From positions 930,001 to 994,000 of the forward strand of contig JADCRB010000018.1 in the NCBI GenBank assembly GCA_021464245.1: a DNA stretch of 64,000 bases, in the 5' to 3' direction. The position numbers and the translations under genes were made by a program. The notes under the pieces were generated by a model. The model was not told the DNA's origin. It searched no databases and worked only from the letters and a program-made list of their open reading frames with translations. This DNA comes from Carallia brachiata. Lineage: Eukaryota > Streptophyta > Magnoliopsida > Malpighiales > Rhizophoraceae. Shown piece by piece: positions 29,111 to 41,571 of the stretch. Numbering within the stretch: the first letter of the stretch is position 1; every line of letters starts with the position of its first letter.

Positions 29111-32100
29111 ATGGGCTGCCACGGCGGCTCTTCCTCTTGGCTCTGCCCTGGAACCTCCGTTATCAGCCCTTACTCCGGCAACGGCAAGTACCAAGGTCTC
29201 TTCTTCTCTCACAAATCCGCCACCATCTCCTGCTGCTCCAATGGCCCCACACACAACTCGTCCTCATCGCCGCGCCACTACAGCCGTCTGTGGTCCGATC
29301 CCCTCAGGGATAGAGCGTACGGCAAGACTTCTCCGGAAATGCTCCGCCACTGGATCGAGGCTGATCATCAGCCGCTTGCGTCCCAAGGTTCTTCTTGACG
29401 TCGTTTTAACCTTTTTGTTTTTTTTTTTTGGAACTATTGTTTGAAGATCTGACTTGAATTATTTTTGTTCTGTTGTTTATTAGAGAGATTTACGATTGTA
29501 TCGTACAATATATTGGGGGTCAGAAATGCTTCGAAACACAGGGATTTGTACCCAAATGTTCCTTCTTCTTACATGAGATGGGACCACCGCAAAAGGGTCA
29601 TTTGCCAAGAATTGATTGAATGGAACCCTGATATTATCTGTTTGCAAGTGAGCTTTTGTTTCAAATTTTCTCTCTTTCATTCTTTTTTTTTTTTCTCTTA
29701 ATTTTCCTTAGTTGTCTGAAATTTATGGGTGCAAGTGTGCTTATTTTAGGAGGTGGATCGGTACTTTGATTTATCAAATGTCTTGAAGAAGGCTGGATAT
29801 GTTGGTTCGTACAAGGTTAAAGTCTCAATTGTTGCATAAATTGAAATTCTTTTGTTTTGCATTTTCTAGGGAACTTGAATAAATGAGTTTTCAATGGCAG
29901 CGAAGAACTGGAGACAATGTGGATGGCTGTGCTATGTTTTGGAAAGCTGATGTGTAAGAAAACTGTATTGGTTTGTCTTAATTCCGTGCTTGCGGATCGC
30001 TATGTTGTTCAGTTAATGCAGACGTTCTAACAGTATTTTAGTTGAGCATCTCAGGATTCGGTTGTTAGAAGCTGAAAACATTCAATTTAAGCGTCTTGGT
30101 CTCCGTGATAATGTTGCCCAACTCTATACTTTTGAGGTAGCAGTTCAGTTAAATTCAATATCGTTGTGACTTTTGTGGTAGAATTTCTTTTTGACTCATT
30201 AATACAGGCAGATTAGCAGAGGTGCGCCAAGAGGCTACTGGTTGGTAACACCCATGTGCTTTATAACCCAAGTCGAGGAGATGTTAAATTAGGTCAAGTA
30301 AGTAGTCCCTTTATAATTAGATAGAAACTGACTATGCTCAGCAATCATCTCTTAGCAAAGTTCAACAAAGGGGACTCAAACTTCTCTTTGAATACACTGT
30401 TTAAATGATGTCCCTGTTGTTCAGGATGATATACTATTCATTGTTTCTTTTGACTGGCATATCAAACGTTGAATAATCTTGTGAGAACTTTTTTGAACTT
30501 TTTTACTTGCAACATTTTTGGGTAGTTATAACTATTATCTTTTCCTGTATATTTTTTCCTGCTCCAAATGTAATTCAATTCAAGTTCTTAAAGTTTCTGA
30601 GGTTTATTGCAAGCCTATTGGTTTTATGTCCAGCTACATAAGAAACAAAACTGCATTTCAGATTTTTTCTCCCTTACATTCCTTCTCTTTTTTGAAAATT
30701 TTGATGTTTTTTCGACGGTAAGCTTCTTCATTAGGAGCAGCAATTTGCTCAGTTCTTTTACATGTTTCTAGATTCGATCCCTCTTGTCGAGGGCACACAT
30801 TCTTTCAGAGAAATGGGGTAATACTCCTCTTGTTCTGGCTGGTGATTTCAACATGACTCCTCAGGTGCTGCATCAGATATTGTCTTTTTGTAGATTTTCA
30901 CCATTTTAGTCAGATTAGGCTCCTTGCAGCAATTTAAGTAAACTCTTCTGCTTGTTGACAGAGTGCAATATACAAGTTCATATGTTCATCCAAGGTAAAC
31001 AGCTTGTAAATTTACTCCTGTAAGATGATGGTTTCCACGTTGGTGACATTTATGGTAGTCCCATCATAATTGGTCAAGTATTGTTGGTTCTTGTTTGAAT
31101 TTGACATGTTCTTTTTGCAGCTTAATATATTGTTATATGACAGAAGAGAGTTGTCTGGACAGAGAAATTGTCATCCTGCACAAGTTTTTGGTCTGAAACA
31201 AGAAATGAGTTGTTCGTTCCCTTTGATGGATGGGTACTTTCCTCCTTGTTGTTCGGGTCGTAATAACTAGTTTCTTTTCTCATATCACTGTCCTCATCTA
31301 TGATGTGTTAAAGCACTAGAATTGAGGTTGTTTTTTTTGCGGTTACTTTTTTTTATCCCCCTTCTTCTTATTGGAGTCTGGTTATGTTTGTCTTTGTTCA
31401 GAAAATGAGTTCTTTGGTTTTCTTTTCATCTCTTATTATGCTCTAGATATTTGATTTAGCCCTGACAACTAATGATACAGGAGATTCCTTCTCTTTTATA
31501 GTATGGTTGTATTATCATGAATGCAAAAACTTGGAAAAGTTTTTTGTGCCATTGAGCAGATTACACTAAGTTTTTATACAATGTTTTGTACGGTCACTTG
31601 CCTTCTTCTTTTCAATCTTTGTCAAGTAAAATAATAGACATGGCAAAGAAAATGGCTACAATGTTCGTAGATTCATCTGTCAGAAATTGATTTCGAGGAA
31701 GTATTTTTGGACTGCTAAAATCAGCATTTATATCTCAATTTCTGGCCAGGCATGCCTAGTTTATAGAAGAAATGAGCCATGAGCTACAATCATCTTTTGC
31801 AGTGCGAATTCTACGATGCAATTATATTATTCTTTAGATGCAGCAATTGATAACCATAGATTAATGCCTTTCAATTTCAGATTCACTACAAATAACTGGA
31901 CTGATGAAGAAATAAAAGTTGCAACTGGAAACTCTGAGCACCCATTGGCCATGCATCCTTTGAAGCTTAAAAGCTCCTATGCTACAATCAAGGTTTTGAT
32001 ATTCTGTTTCTGTCATTACTTGGTGGCTCATTATCTGCATCTTCATTGGCAAATTATTTGTAATAATGTTGATTACAAGATCAAATATTTCAGAGTTCTG

Positions 32101-33020
32101 CAAGAACGAGGGACCTCAATTGTGAACCTTTTGCTACTACCTATCACTCAAAGTTTTTTGGTACTGTTGATTATTTGTGGTAAATTCCTTTCCTAGAAGG
32201 CTGTGCCAGCAATTCTAGTGGTGCTGAGATTCCAATGACTACAGATATAAAAAGTGCTTTTAGTTGATGCAGGTATTCAGATGGTGTTGTACCCACCAGA
32301 GTTCTGGATACTCTGCCTTTTGATACTCTCAGGACAACAGGTGGCCTCCCATGCAAGGTAATAGTAACTGTTGTGGCCCTTTTCTGTTTGATGTCGCCAT
32401 TTAGTTGAAAACTTCCTGAATCTTTTCCTATGATCAGAAAGGAATACGTTGTTGAAAGTTTACTACTAGCTCACTAAAGCCATTTTCTCTTTCACTTCAC
32501 TTGTTCCGTCTTGATAAACGCACACATGTCTTCCAAATGCTTTTTTGTTCCCAAGTTATGAGCGATTTATTGCTGGCAAAAGCTAGCACTACTTATTTGC
32601 TTCTTGATAAACTTGATTTTCTTCTGTGGAAAGTGGAAACTTGTGTCTTAAGTTGAATTGCAAGGACTTAAAAGGAGAACTAGTTGTGTTGGTAAGTATT
32701 ACCTAGTTTGTTTGGTCTATGTGTCTCAGTTAAGGCGATTGTTTCTCAATGTGAAAAGCTGAACCAGTAGTCATTTCCCTAATTATCATACGCTTGACAG
32801 TTGCATTTTTTTTAATACGTGGGGTTGCTTTTTCTGGTGAATATGTACGTGCAAATGGTTTTTCTTCTAATCTGATAACATGGTTCTATAGAAAATGGGA
32901 AGCGATCACTTGGCTCTGGTTTCTGAGTTTGCTTTCATCACACAAGAAACCAAAGAAGGCAGCGCCACAACTTCAGCTTCAGCAACATCAGCTTCCAGAG
33001 TGGATGAGGATTCCACATGA
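29111..33020 (+). CDS. CCR4-5: CCR4-type deadenylase, carbon catabolite repressor protein 4 homolog 5 (13 exons)
   Basis: Endonuclease/exonuclease/phosphatase-fold protein of the plant CCR4-homolog family, expected to shorten mRNA poly(A) tails. Exons: 29111-29387, 29484-29647, 29750-29815, 29901-29953, 30055-30136, 30220-30297, 30772-30864, 30962-30994, 31121-31233, 31881-31992, 32094-32179, 32273-32357, 32892-33020; they sum to 1371 nt (456 aa). Catalytic-fold motifs are SYNILG, the Mg-binding CLQEVD, RRTGDNVDGCAMFW, GNTHVLYNP, AGDFNMTPQ (Asp/Asn pair), TVDYLWYSDG and the final MGSDHLALVSEF (SDH). It lacks N-terminal leucine-rich repeats, as plant homologues do. The ATG at 29111 is the first in frame; the N-terminal 70 residues are poorly conserved. 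The start of exon 6 is ambiguous: 30220 keeps the frame, but an alternative two bases downstream reads a more typical sequence for a few codons and then breaks. Homolog 5 versus 6 is judged from memory. Confidence 0.88.
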
Positions 33021-34429
33021 ACAGATGAATTGGAGCTGAAAGGCTAACCCGCTAACCTTATGAAACTCGATTGTTTATACTTGGATTAGGGTCAACTTTA
33101 AAGTCTTACCACTGCCCATCACCAATTCCATGGCTCCATATATCACGGGAACTGAATTTTTTCAAAAGACTGCAAGACATTAGCTTATTGCTTGTTGAAC
33201 TTCACACTTGCACATCGCTGAACTTCAATTTATTATAATGACATTATTAGACTTTTGTTCTAATTTCGTCAATTTCTGTTTTAAAACCTTCATAAAAGAC
33301 ATGATAGAAGATACAAACATCGTAATATGACCATTTGATTTTAAGAAATTACGATCGTTGGTGCAATTGAATCTAGGTAACAAGCTCAGTGATAAAAACT
33401 AGAATATCTACTCCAAATATGAATCTTCTGGGTGCCACTAATGGACTTGGTATTTTCCTCTGTATAGAGAAGGCCTTAATGTTTTAGGTTTGACTGCAAG
33501 AGTTGGCAACAAGCTAGCAATAAATGCGTCTTTTTCTCCCCTGACGTTGAACTTCAAATGTAAAAAAAATCAAAATAAAAAACCAACTTGAACGCTTTTC
33601 TATTTGGGTTATGATCCTAATTTTTAACGTGCACCAAACTTTAGTCTTGTATCAAAAATTGACTTTAAAGCATCCGGCCTCAATAGTTAGCTATTTTCTA
33701 CTTCTAATTAAACCACTATTCCCTAGTTGCTATCTTGTGACCCGGGTAGCGACATGGACGCTACAATGTTCACTTGAATAGGTACGGTGCAAAGCAGAAA
33801 ATGGTGATAGATTCAGTGGAAAACCAATCCAAGTAAGCGGAAGGGCTGCATAGTGTAGTGGGTTGTTGTAATCCTAATTATAAAGCACGGAACGGGTGTT
33901 TTATATTGAAAGTATGAAACTCAAATGTAAAGCTAACAAAGCCTTTTGACTTTCACGCCTTAATGGTTGACATTTCTGATGCTCAAAATTCATATCAATT
34001 TGTCTCAAACATTGAAGATGTTCGCGTCGGTGATTGACCAAGATGATGCTTTGAGGGACAAGAGGAGAAGGCATGTCATGTGACAAAAATGAAAAATCAG
34101 TAAGAAGGGTGTAACTTATGAATTAACCCACGTTGAACACGTTTGTAACGCTCATGTCTCTGATTCAAGAAATAAAAAGTTATATATTCAGATTGACAAA
34201 ATTCACCAAACTCGAGATGATTGAAAAAAAAAAAGGCGAAACTTTGAACCAACAGCAGCTTTATGTCCACGTTTTTAGTGAATTTTTGCAGTTTAAAGTG
34301 GTGCTTAGCAGAGTTTTTTTGTGCCTGGGAGCCATTCACCAAACAAATTAAACATTCTTCACATGTTTTTTTGTGCAAATACTATCGAGTTTTTGTTCAA
34401 CGAAAGTCTTTTATCTTCTAAATCTTATT
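33021..34429. other. 3' flank of CCR4-5, no gene seen
   Basis: The first few hundred bases are the likely 3' UTR. Short open frames here (for example 34097-34378) show no recognisable motif. Confidence 0.4.
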
Positions 34430-34570
34430 CTGTGCGGTTCTGTAGAAAACGGAGAGGCTCCGTCACTTAGCCTGAGTTACTGAAAAAATTGGCCTTTACA
34501 CAAGAAGCCGAAGAAAGCGATCAAACAATTGGAGCTGCGGCCAGAGCAGCATCTATAGAAGATAACGTAC
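34430..34570 (+). pseudogene. Decayed duplicate of the last CCR4-5 exon and its acceptor
   Basis: The stretch matches 32883-33010. Both have GGTTCT(A/G)TAGAAAA at the intron end, then a diverged MGSDHLALVSEF segment with a stop, then a readable AFTQEAEESDQ where the intact gene has AFITQETKEGS, followed by a similar Ala/Ser/Asp-rich tail. Part of the preceding intron (from about 34395) also looks related. It lies about 1.4 kb downstream on the same strand, so a local duplication is likely. It could instead be a relic of a second, mostly deleted gene copy. Confidence 0.6.
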
Positions 34571-36214
34571 GCCCCGGCATGAATGCAACAAGATTTAACT
34601 TTGCTTTTTTTTTTTTTCCTATCGCTTCTTAACAAATGGGCCACACCATTAGTGAATAGAAACGCTTTGACCAAAAAAAAAGTAAAAAAGAAGCGCCTGA
34701 GAGCAACTTCCAGAACCGAAATAATAGGAAGGATGATGTGGCTAAAATGATGTTAAATATTTGTATCATCATCATCGTCGTCATCATGAGAACAGCTGTG
34801 AAGCTTGTTATGGTCTTCTCTCCTTCGGTGGACCCCGTTGAAGATTGCAATGTTAGAACTCGAAACGCCATTCAATACTGTCCACGCATGATTAAAATCT
34901 CGGGGTTTGGTTGATATGATTCACAGAGACAAGTCGCTTCCACCGGGAACGCCACTCCCAAATGGCAAAAACCTTTTTTTTTTTTTGACAGACCAAATGG
35001 CAAAAAATCTAGTTCTTGAAGGTTACTCTTTTGTGATGCTAAAACTGCCAATTGTGAACAAACGTATGAATGTGGAATAATATCTGTTTTTATAATAGGA
35101 GATAGTTTTCAGAGAGACCATCTAACAACAATAAGCACAAAAAAAAAAAAAAGAGAAAAAGGGATTTTTTATTTGAATTATTTTTTTAAAAATATAACTT
35201 ATTTATAATATTATATTATACAATAATAGAATCAACTAAAATAAAAAATAAAAAATATATTTATATAGTATAGTATAAAATTATGAATGAATTAAATACA
35301 TAAAAAAGTGAGAAAAATAAAAAAAAATCCTAAATTTTCACATATTTCATGTTTTGAGAGAATACAAGGGAAAAAATTAAAAAAAAAAAAAAACTAAATG
35401 TCGACTTTTTTTTGGGTGGCTACAATGAGTTACCGAGAAGTTATTTATAAAAATTATCATAAATCTTAAAATTACTCCCACAATTTTATTAAAATAGTCG
35501 TACATATACATTTAATTTTATCAATATTTATAATTTAAATTGTGAATTTCTTAATAATTAAATCACAACAGTTAAATTATTTGAACGGAAAGACAACCAA
35601 AACGAACCAACCAAGTGGTCAACAAGAATGGGAGAAAAAAAAAAAAAGACTTTAACCTTTTCAATTAATGGATGTCAAAATTAAGAACAATTTCCAACAT
35701 TAAAGCCACGCACCGTGAATGCGACAGGGTGATAAAACAGCGGACGCGCACACACAGTTATCCGATCTAAACGCCCAACAATCCCATCCCGCCGTCCATC
35801 TGCAAACGGGCCCCACATTGCAAAATCAGACGATCCGACAGAGATCATTATCCATGTCGCGGTGCACGCGGCCACATCCCACGTTCATACCACGCTTACG
35901 TGTCGTAGGAGGAGCTACGGGCAACGACGAAAGCGACACATATACGCAGGCCATGCAATGAGATCTCCCCACGTGTAAGTGCGAAACAGAGGAACGTAAC
36001 TTTTTTAACCGACTTCCCAAGCCCACGCCAGGAATCTCCGACGCCTCCGCCTCCTCCTCCTCCTCCTCCCTTCTATTTCGGCGACAGGAACAGAGATTCA
36101 TTTCTTGAATATATTGTTTTCTGGACCCAAAAATTTTAGCCTCAAATTCTGGTTTGGATTGCTTTCTGTTAATCTAAATTTTAGGATCGGAATAGCCGAA
36201 AAAAAAGTGAAAAT
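34571..36214. other. Intergenic region upstream of the lipase gene
   Basis: 34571-35680 is A/T rich with no supported gene; 35140-35580 is nearly all A/T. 35700-36110 is GC-richer, has a CCT-repeat near 36047-36068, and is the probable promoter and 5' UTR of the lipase. Confidence 0.5.
35898..35975. promoter_or_regulatory. Pair of ACGT-core (ABRE/G-box) motifs upstream of lipase
   Basis: ACGTGTC at 35898-35904 and CACGTG at 35970-35975 lie 240-320 bp before the lipase ATG. Such cores bind bZIP factors in abscisic-acid or light responses; pairing is typical of functional ABREs. Function here is inference. Confidence 0.4.
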
Positions 36215-39200
36215 ATGCAGAGATTTGTTGACACCGTCCTCGCCGTAACCAAGGAGTACGTCTCTCTCTCTCTCTCTCTCTACCGGAAAAAGTACATTTT
36301 TTCGGGTGTGTGTGTAAAGATTCGTTTTTATTTTTCAATAATTTTTGTTTGGTTGTTCTTGGGTTGGGTGCTTGCGGGAATCATAGGTTCAGATTAGCAA
36401 TCTTTATATAAATAATGATCCGGTAAAATCCTGTAAGAAGGCAGCGTAAGTGGCATTCAGGTGAAAATTGTATGAAGTGGAAAGCTTTGTTTGCGATCTT
36501 TTGGTAATTTGTTTGATTTTGTTTTTGTGTTGTTTCTACAAATGTGTGGAAAACATTTTCTGTTCTGTCAAAATGGTTGCCTCTGTTTGCTCCTTATTTG
36601 AGGCCCGAAATTCTTGCTTTTTACTGCCTTCAATTGGGCTGCGTTTCACAGTTTTTGTCATTTCAAATACGTGCTTGATTTATTGTGTTACGGGTGATTT
36701 TTTGAGCGGATGAGTTTTTTTTTTTTGGGGATTGGTTTTTTTTTAGTGCAGGTCAGTCAAGACATTCACTTGTGAGTCCTTGAACAATATTGTAAGGCTG
36801 ATAAACGGCGTGTCAGCGCTTCTTTTGACCATTCTGCCTGAAAAGGCTAATATTCTTGAAGGCCTGCACGGCTGGGAGCTCAGGCCAACTTTCCGTGGAC
36901 CTCGATTTCCACGATGGATGGAGAAGTAAGTTTTTTTTTGACCATCATTGCAAAGTTTCCTCTATGTGTATGAACGGATTGATTTCTCCCTCCCAAAATT
37001 TGTGTAAAATGGTCCCAAATTCCTGCTCCTGTATCATAAAAGCCGGTGACTCTCGTGAATGAAATATAAATTAGTGAATATTTCGAGCGACCTTTTGGAA
37101 AATTTAGTGGTCTGTTCATTAAATTTTCCTTCATTTTTTTTTTTTTCTCCTTTGGTTGTTGATTACATTGATCAAAAGAGAGAAAATGGTATTTGATAAA
37201 TCATCTGCTACAAGAATAATTTCAAATCTTCTCCAGAGAAAATGCTTCGTAGAATTTACTAATTTCTTAGGCCTTGGAAGCATTATCTATGGTGATGGTT
37301 TAGGGTGTGGTGTGATTTAATTGTAATAGTTGCTAGATGTGATCCGTGCCAATCTGTTTTAATTAAACCTTGCGGGAGGAATTTCGAGATGTTCCTGTGC
37401 TGTTCTACTGAAGCTCTTTACAACGTGGTCTATTTGCAATATATTATTCTTTTCTTCCTTGTATGGAGAAACTTGTTGGCCCATGAACTTCCCCATGTCA
37501 ACTAATAGCAGGCAAAGTGCATGACTACCAGTGCTCAAAAATCCGGGGATCTTTGAAGGGCCAATTTCAACTTAAATTGAAAATGTTGGTCCATGAACCT
37601 TAGTTCTTATTTTCTCAAAAAGAGAAAATGAATCTTTGTCTGCCAACTGACAAGAATGCCAGATGCCAGTGCGTTGCGCATTGGATTCAGTAGCTATTGA
37701 TTGAATTTGAACTTGAACTGATTGGAATTAAGTCTTCTTTTTGTTGTCACAAAGCTAAGTTTTTATCTTTTTCATCGCTTTATTACTTGCTTTAATAAAA
37801 TCACTCCCATTTCTGTACGAAGCATCTTTGCTTTGGAAACTTTTCACTATCATTGACATTTTCTTGCCCTTGATGATACTAGTGGGGTGTCCTCTTTCAA
37901 CAAATTCATTCATGAGCTTTCTATTGATTCTGATACTTCAAGTGCGGACTATTCATCGGCGGATGAAGATTACGATGCAGCATATCCTCCATCACCATCA
38001 TCTCAAAGTTCAAGGATCTCCTATTCAAGTAATTTCAGTCAGAATGATGGGCACTTGGGGGGGTGGATCAAGTACTGGATTTCATGGATTTTGTTTCCAA
38101 TAAAGCTTCTAGTGGGGTTACCATTTCGCCTTGGACGTTTATTTTATGCTAGAGGGCCTACAGCCCATGTTCCTAGGGGAAGCCATCAGCCCTCACATTT
38201 AAATTCTCTCAAGAAAGTGTACACCTTAAAGGATCATTTCATACACCGCACTACCGATAGGAGACGTGGAGTCATTGAGGTTTTTAATAAATTTACCTGT
38301 TACCTTTTCTTTTCCCATGTCATGCTTTTTGTTAATATGCAAAATCTTGTTCCATATTTTTCATATTCCATGAACTTTTTATTACAGGATCTTCATCTAG
38401 CAATTGAGATTTTCATAGAAGCTATATTTGATTTCTTTCACAAAGCTGCACACTTTCTTCTGTCACCGTCAAAAGTTTTGGAAGTACTACACAGATGGCT
38501 GTCATCTGCAGGCAGTGGCAATGAAGACACTTTTGATAGCACTATAGATACCTATGTACCTGCGACGACACTTGGAGAGGATCATCCATCTCCTACAGAA
38601 CAGCAAAATAATTTTCATGAATCTTTGAATACAGATGCTCGGACTTGTCAAGATGTCATAACAGAGCTTGGGTAATGGCAATTTTGTGGTTAACTTAAAT
38701 GCAGCTGATTATTATTGCTGTTCTGCATGTGTATACATTACTCTATTCTGTTACTGTACCAGGTACCCATATGAAGCTATTCATGTGATTACTTCTGATG
38801 GATATGTTCTTCTTCTGGAAAGAATCCCTAGGTTAGAGAGATTCTCTGTCATTAAATCATTTCTTGTTTATAGGCTTATTGCCTGATGTGTTCTGTTCTC
38901 TATTGCAGGCGTGATTCACGGAAAGCTGTTTACCTTCAGCATGGAGTCTTGGATTCTTCTATGGGGTGAGTTATTTATATCTTGGTTACATTTGTACTAC
39001 GAGAAAGTGAGTCCACATTTTCTTTTTTTTTGGGGACGGGTCTGTGTGGCTTTCTGCTTCGATCATTTATCTGGCTGGGACAGAGGAGGGACCAAAACAA
39101 ATGTTCGACAGTCTCATAACAATGTTTGCCACTAGTGGGATTGAAAAGTGAATTTTGTTTGAAACTGAAAAATGTACAGTGCCTATGTACTGAAAAGAAA

Positions 39201-41042
39201 ACAAAATGTTTAGTACCTTTGCTTCATTCATCTGCATATGCTTTTCATTTGTGTATATGTTTGAACCTGGACTAATGAATCTAAAGATTGAGATGAACAT
39301 CTAAAATTTTATCTATAGTGAATTGTGTTAGTATGATGGCCAAAATTTTTAGATTAAATTTATTGTTTGTTAATCTTGGACCTCTAAATAAATGTTGGAT
39401 AACATTTTGATAACGATTTGTAAAGAAATTCTTGCAATATCATATGATGGATCAGTTGTTTGGAGATGTTAAAAAGCAACCTATGAATGTGGTTCCCTAA
39501 AAGATTGCGAGATATTGGGAGTTATGGGACCAATTTAGGAGTATGTTTAAGCGATTGTTTTAAGTCGGAAATGCTGGTTGTTAAATCATTCTTCCTAGGT
39601 CACCCCTCCCTCCTCCTACATAAAAGTCAAGCTTCCTTGTTTTCAAAGGAATTTTTTAGTTGTTTATTGCAATTTATACTAATTGCCACCGCCATTTTCT
39701 TATCCTTTAAATCCTTTTTGTGTTCTCTGTATTGGTTTGATATTGTTACAATGTGTTTCTAACCTTCTCCATTTTGCTATACTGTCTGCAGTTGGGTGTC
39801 CAATGGGGTTGTGGGGTCTCCGGCCTTTGCAGCATATGATCAAGGTTTGTAACCTTTGCCTTCATGCTATTTGCAGAGTTTTACTATATTTTGTTAACAC
39901 TGGAAAACATGCTGCTGCCATTTGTTTTTTAGGTTTTGATGTTTTCCTCGGGAACTTTCGTGGTTTGGTTTCTAGGGAACATGTTGACAAGAACATTTCC
40001 TCACGGAAGTAAGTTAATATAATCCCTTCTCATTTTCTTCTCTGATAAGAGATCACATCATGGTGAATCAAGTAAAAGGTAGTGACCTCAATGCAGATAT
40101 TGGCGGTATTCACTCAATGAGCATGGGACCGAGGACATTCCTGCAATGATAGAGAAAATACACGAGGTAAAGACTGCCGAATTAAAAATTAGCCAGCCTG
40201 ATCTTGAGGAAGAAGCTAATGGCGAGCAGCTTTACAAACTGTGTGCTATCTGCCATAGTCTGGGAGGAGCTGCCATGCTTATGTATGTCATCACACGACG
40301 TATTGAAGAGAAGCGCCACAGACTGTCCAGGATGATTTTATTGTCACCTGCTGGCTTCCATCATGATTCCAATGTATTATTTACAGCTGCAGAGTATCTG
40401 TTCCTTCTCCTGGCTCCTATTTGGGCACGTACAGTTCCTGCCTTTTACATACCCACAAGATTCTTTCGTATGCTGCTGAATAAGTTGGCTCGGGACTTGC
40501 ACAATTACCCTGCAGTTGGAGGACTGGTTCAAACATTGATGAGTTATGCTCTCGGCGGAGACAGCTCAAACTGGGTGGGAGTATTGGGGCTACCGCATTA
40601 CAACATGAACGACATGCCAGGAGTTTCCTTTCGTGTGGTTCATCACCTCGCGCAAATGAAGCATGCAAGAAAATTCAGAATGTATGATTATGGAAGCGCA
40701 TCTGCCAACATGGATGTTTACGGATCTCCAGAGCCATTGGACTTGGGCGAGTACTACTTCCTCATCGACATCCCTGTCGATCTGGTAGCCGGACGCAAGG
40801 ATAATGTCATTCGGCCATCGATGATAAAAAAGCATTATAAGTTAATGAAGGATGCTGGTGTAGATGTATCGTATAGCGAGCACGAGTACGCTCATTTGGA
40901 TTTCACATTCTCTCACTGCGAAGAACTGCTAGCTTATGTCATGTCGCGCTTGTTGCTCCTGGAGCCTGTTCGGAAGCAGCAGCTAAATCAGAAGTCTTTA
41001 AGGTTGAAGAGGAAAAACTCCACCGGATGGAAGAGAGATTGA
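36215..41042 (+). CDS. Alpha/beta-hydrolase family lipase (9 exons, 698 aa)
   Basis: Plant homologue of the lysosomal acid-lipase-like alpha/beta-hydrolases (Arabidopsis At1g73920/At1g18460 type, as I recall). Exons: 36215-36255, 36752-36925, 37883-38279, 38388-38671, 38763-38831, 38909-38965, 39792-39844, 39933-40008, 40097-41042; total 2097 nt, in frame throughout. The N-terminal 300 residues are a plant-specific extension with an acidic Ser-rich patch and hydrophobic stretches (WISWILFPIKLLVGLPF). The hydrolase core follows: YPYEAIHVITSDGYVLLLER (lipase N-terminal motif), YLQHGVLDSS (oxyanion region), GFDVFLGNFRG, nucleophile elbow CHSLGG, acid residue in AGRKDNVI, and histidine in EYAHLDF. 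The elbow has Cys where most lipases have Gly. Substrate is not predictable; neutral lipid or sterol ester is likely from the family. A CT microsatellite sits just after exon 1 (about 36261-36281). Confidence 0.9.
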
Positions 41043-41404
41043 TTGCAAAATGATCTTCCAGATTCGGATTACGGCATGCATGCGTGTTGTATGTTTAGAA
41101 GTAGATTTGTTGCATATGATTGAATTGAGTAGATGAGTAGATCTATATATCCAACAATTTAATGTTAAAAGTATAGAAACAGCAGCAGCATACATGTATC
41201 TTCCCAATTAGTTTTGTTGAGGGAAGAAATGCAATGCATGTTTGTAATGTCCAAAAGATTGGATGATCACATCATCAGGTGGAATACCTTCTAAGGAAAG
41301 TGTTCCTTTCGATGGCTGTTTGAAACTTTATATTAGAAGGATTTGTTGTTTGTATGAAGCGTGGTGTCTGATTCACATATTATCATTCCACTTACCACTC
41401 AGGG

Positions 41405-41436
41405 GCCCCTATATATATATATATATATATATAATA
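41405..41436. repeat. (TA)n microsatellite
   Basis: An uninterrupted AT tract of about 14 units lies between the lipase stop and the next gene. Confidence 0.9.
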
Positions 41437-41571
41437 TAAAATGAGAAAGTAAGTATTTTAAATCCCAAAAACTAAAAACTCTATAGAAGATTATTTTAAC
41501 CCTAAAGGAAGATTCAAAAAAACGCGGGAGCCAAAATTTCAAGCTCAGACAGTGAGGGGGAGAGAGCGCAT

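Noticed and set aside
28890..29444. Longest open frame at the 5' end of CCR4-5 (184 codons)
   Set aside because: It is in a different frame from the conserved RHYSRLW and later exons, and has no motif; the frame starting at 29111 joins exon 2 correctly.
34133..34351. Plus-strand ORF of 72 codons downstream of CCR4-5
   Set aside because: It has no motif or splice partner and is matched by an equally open antisense frame.
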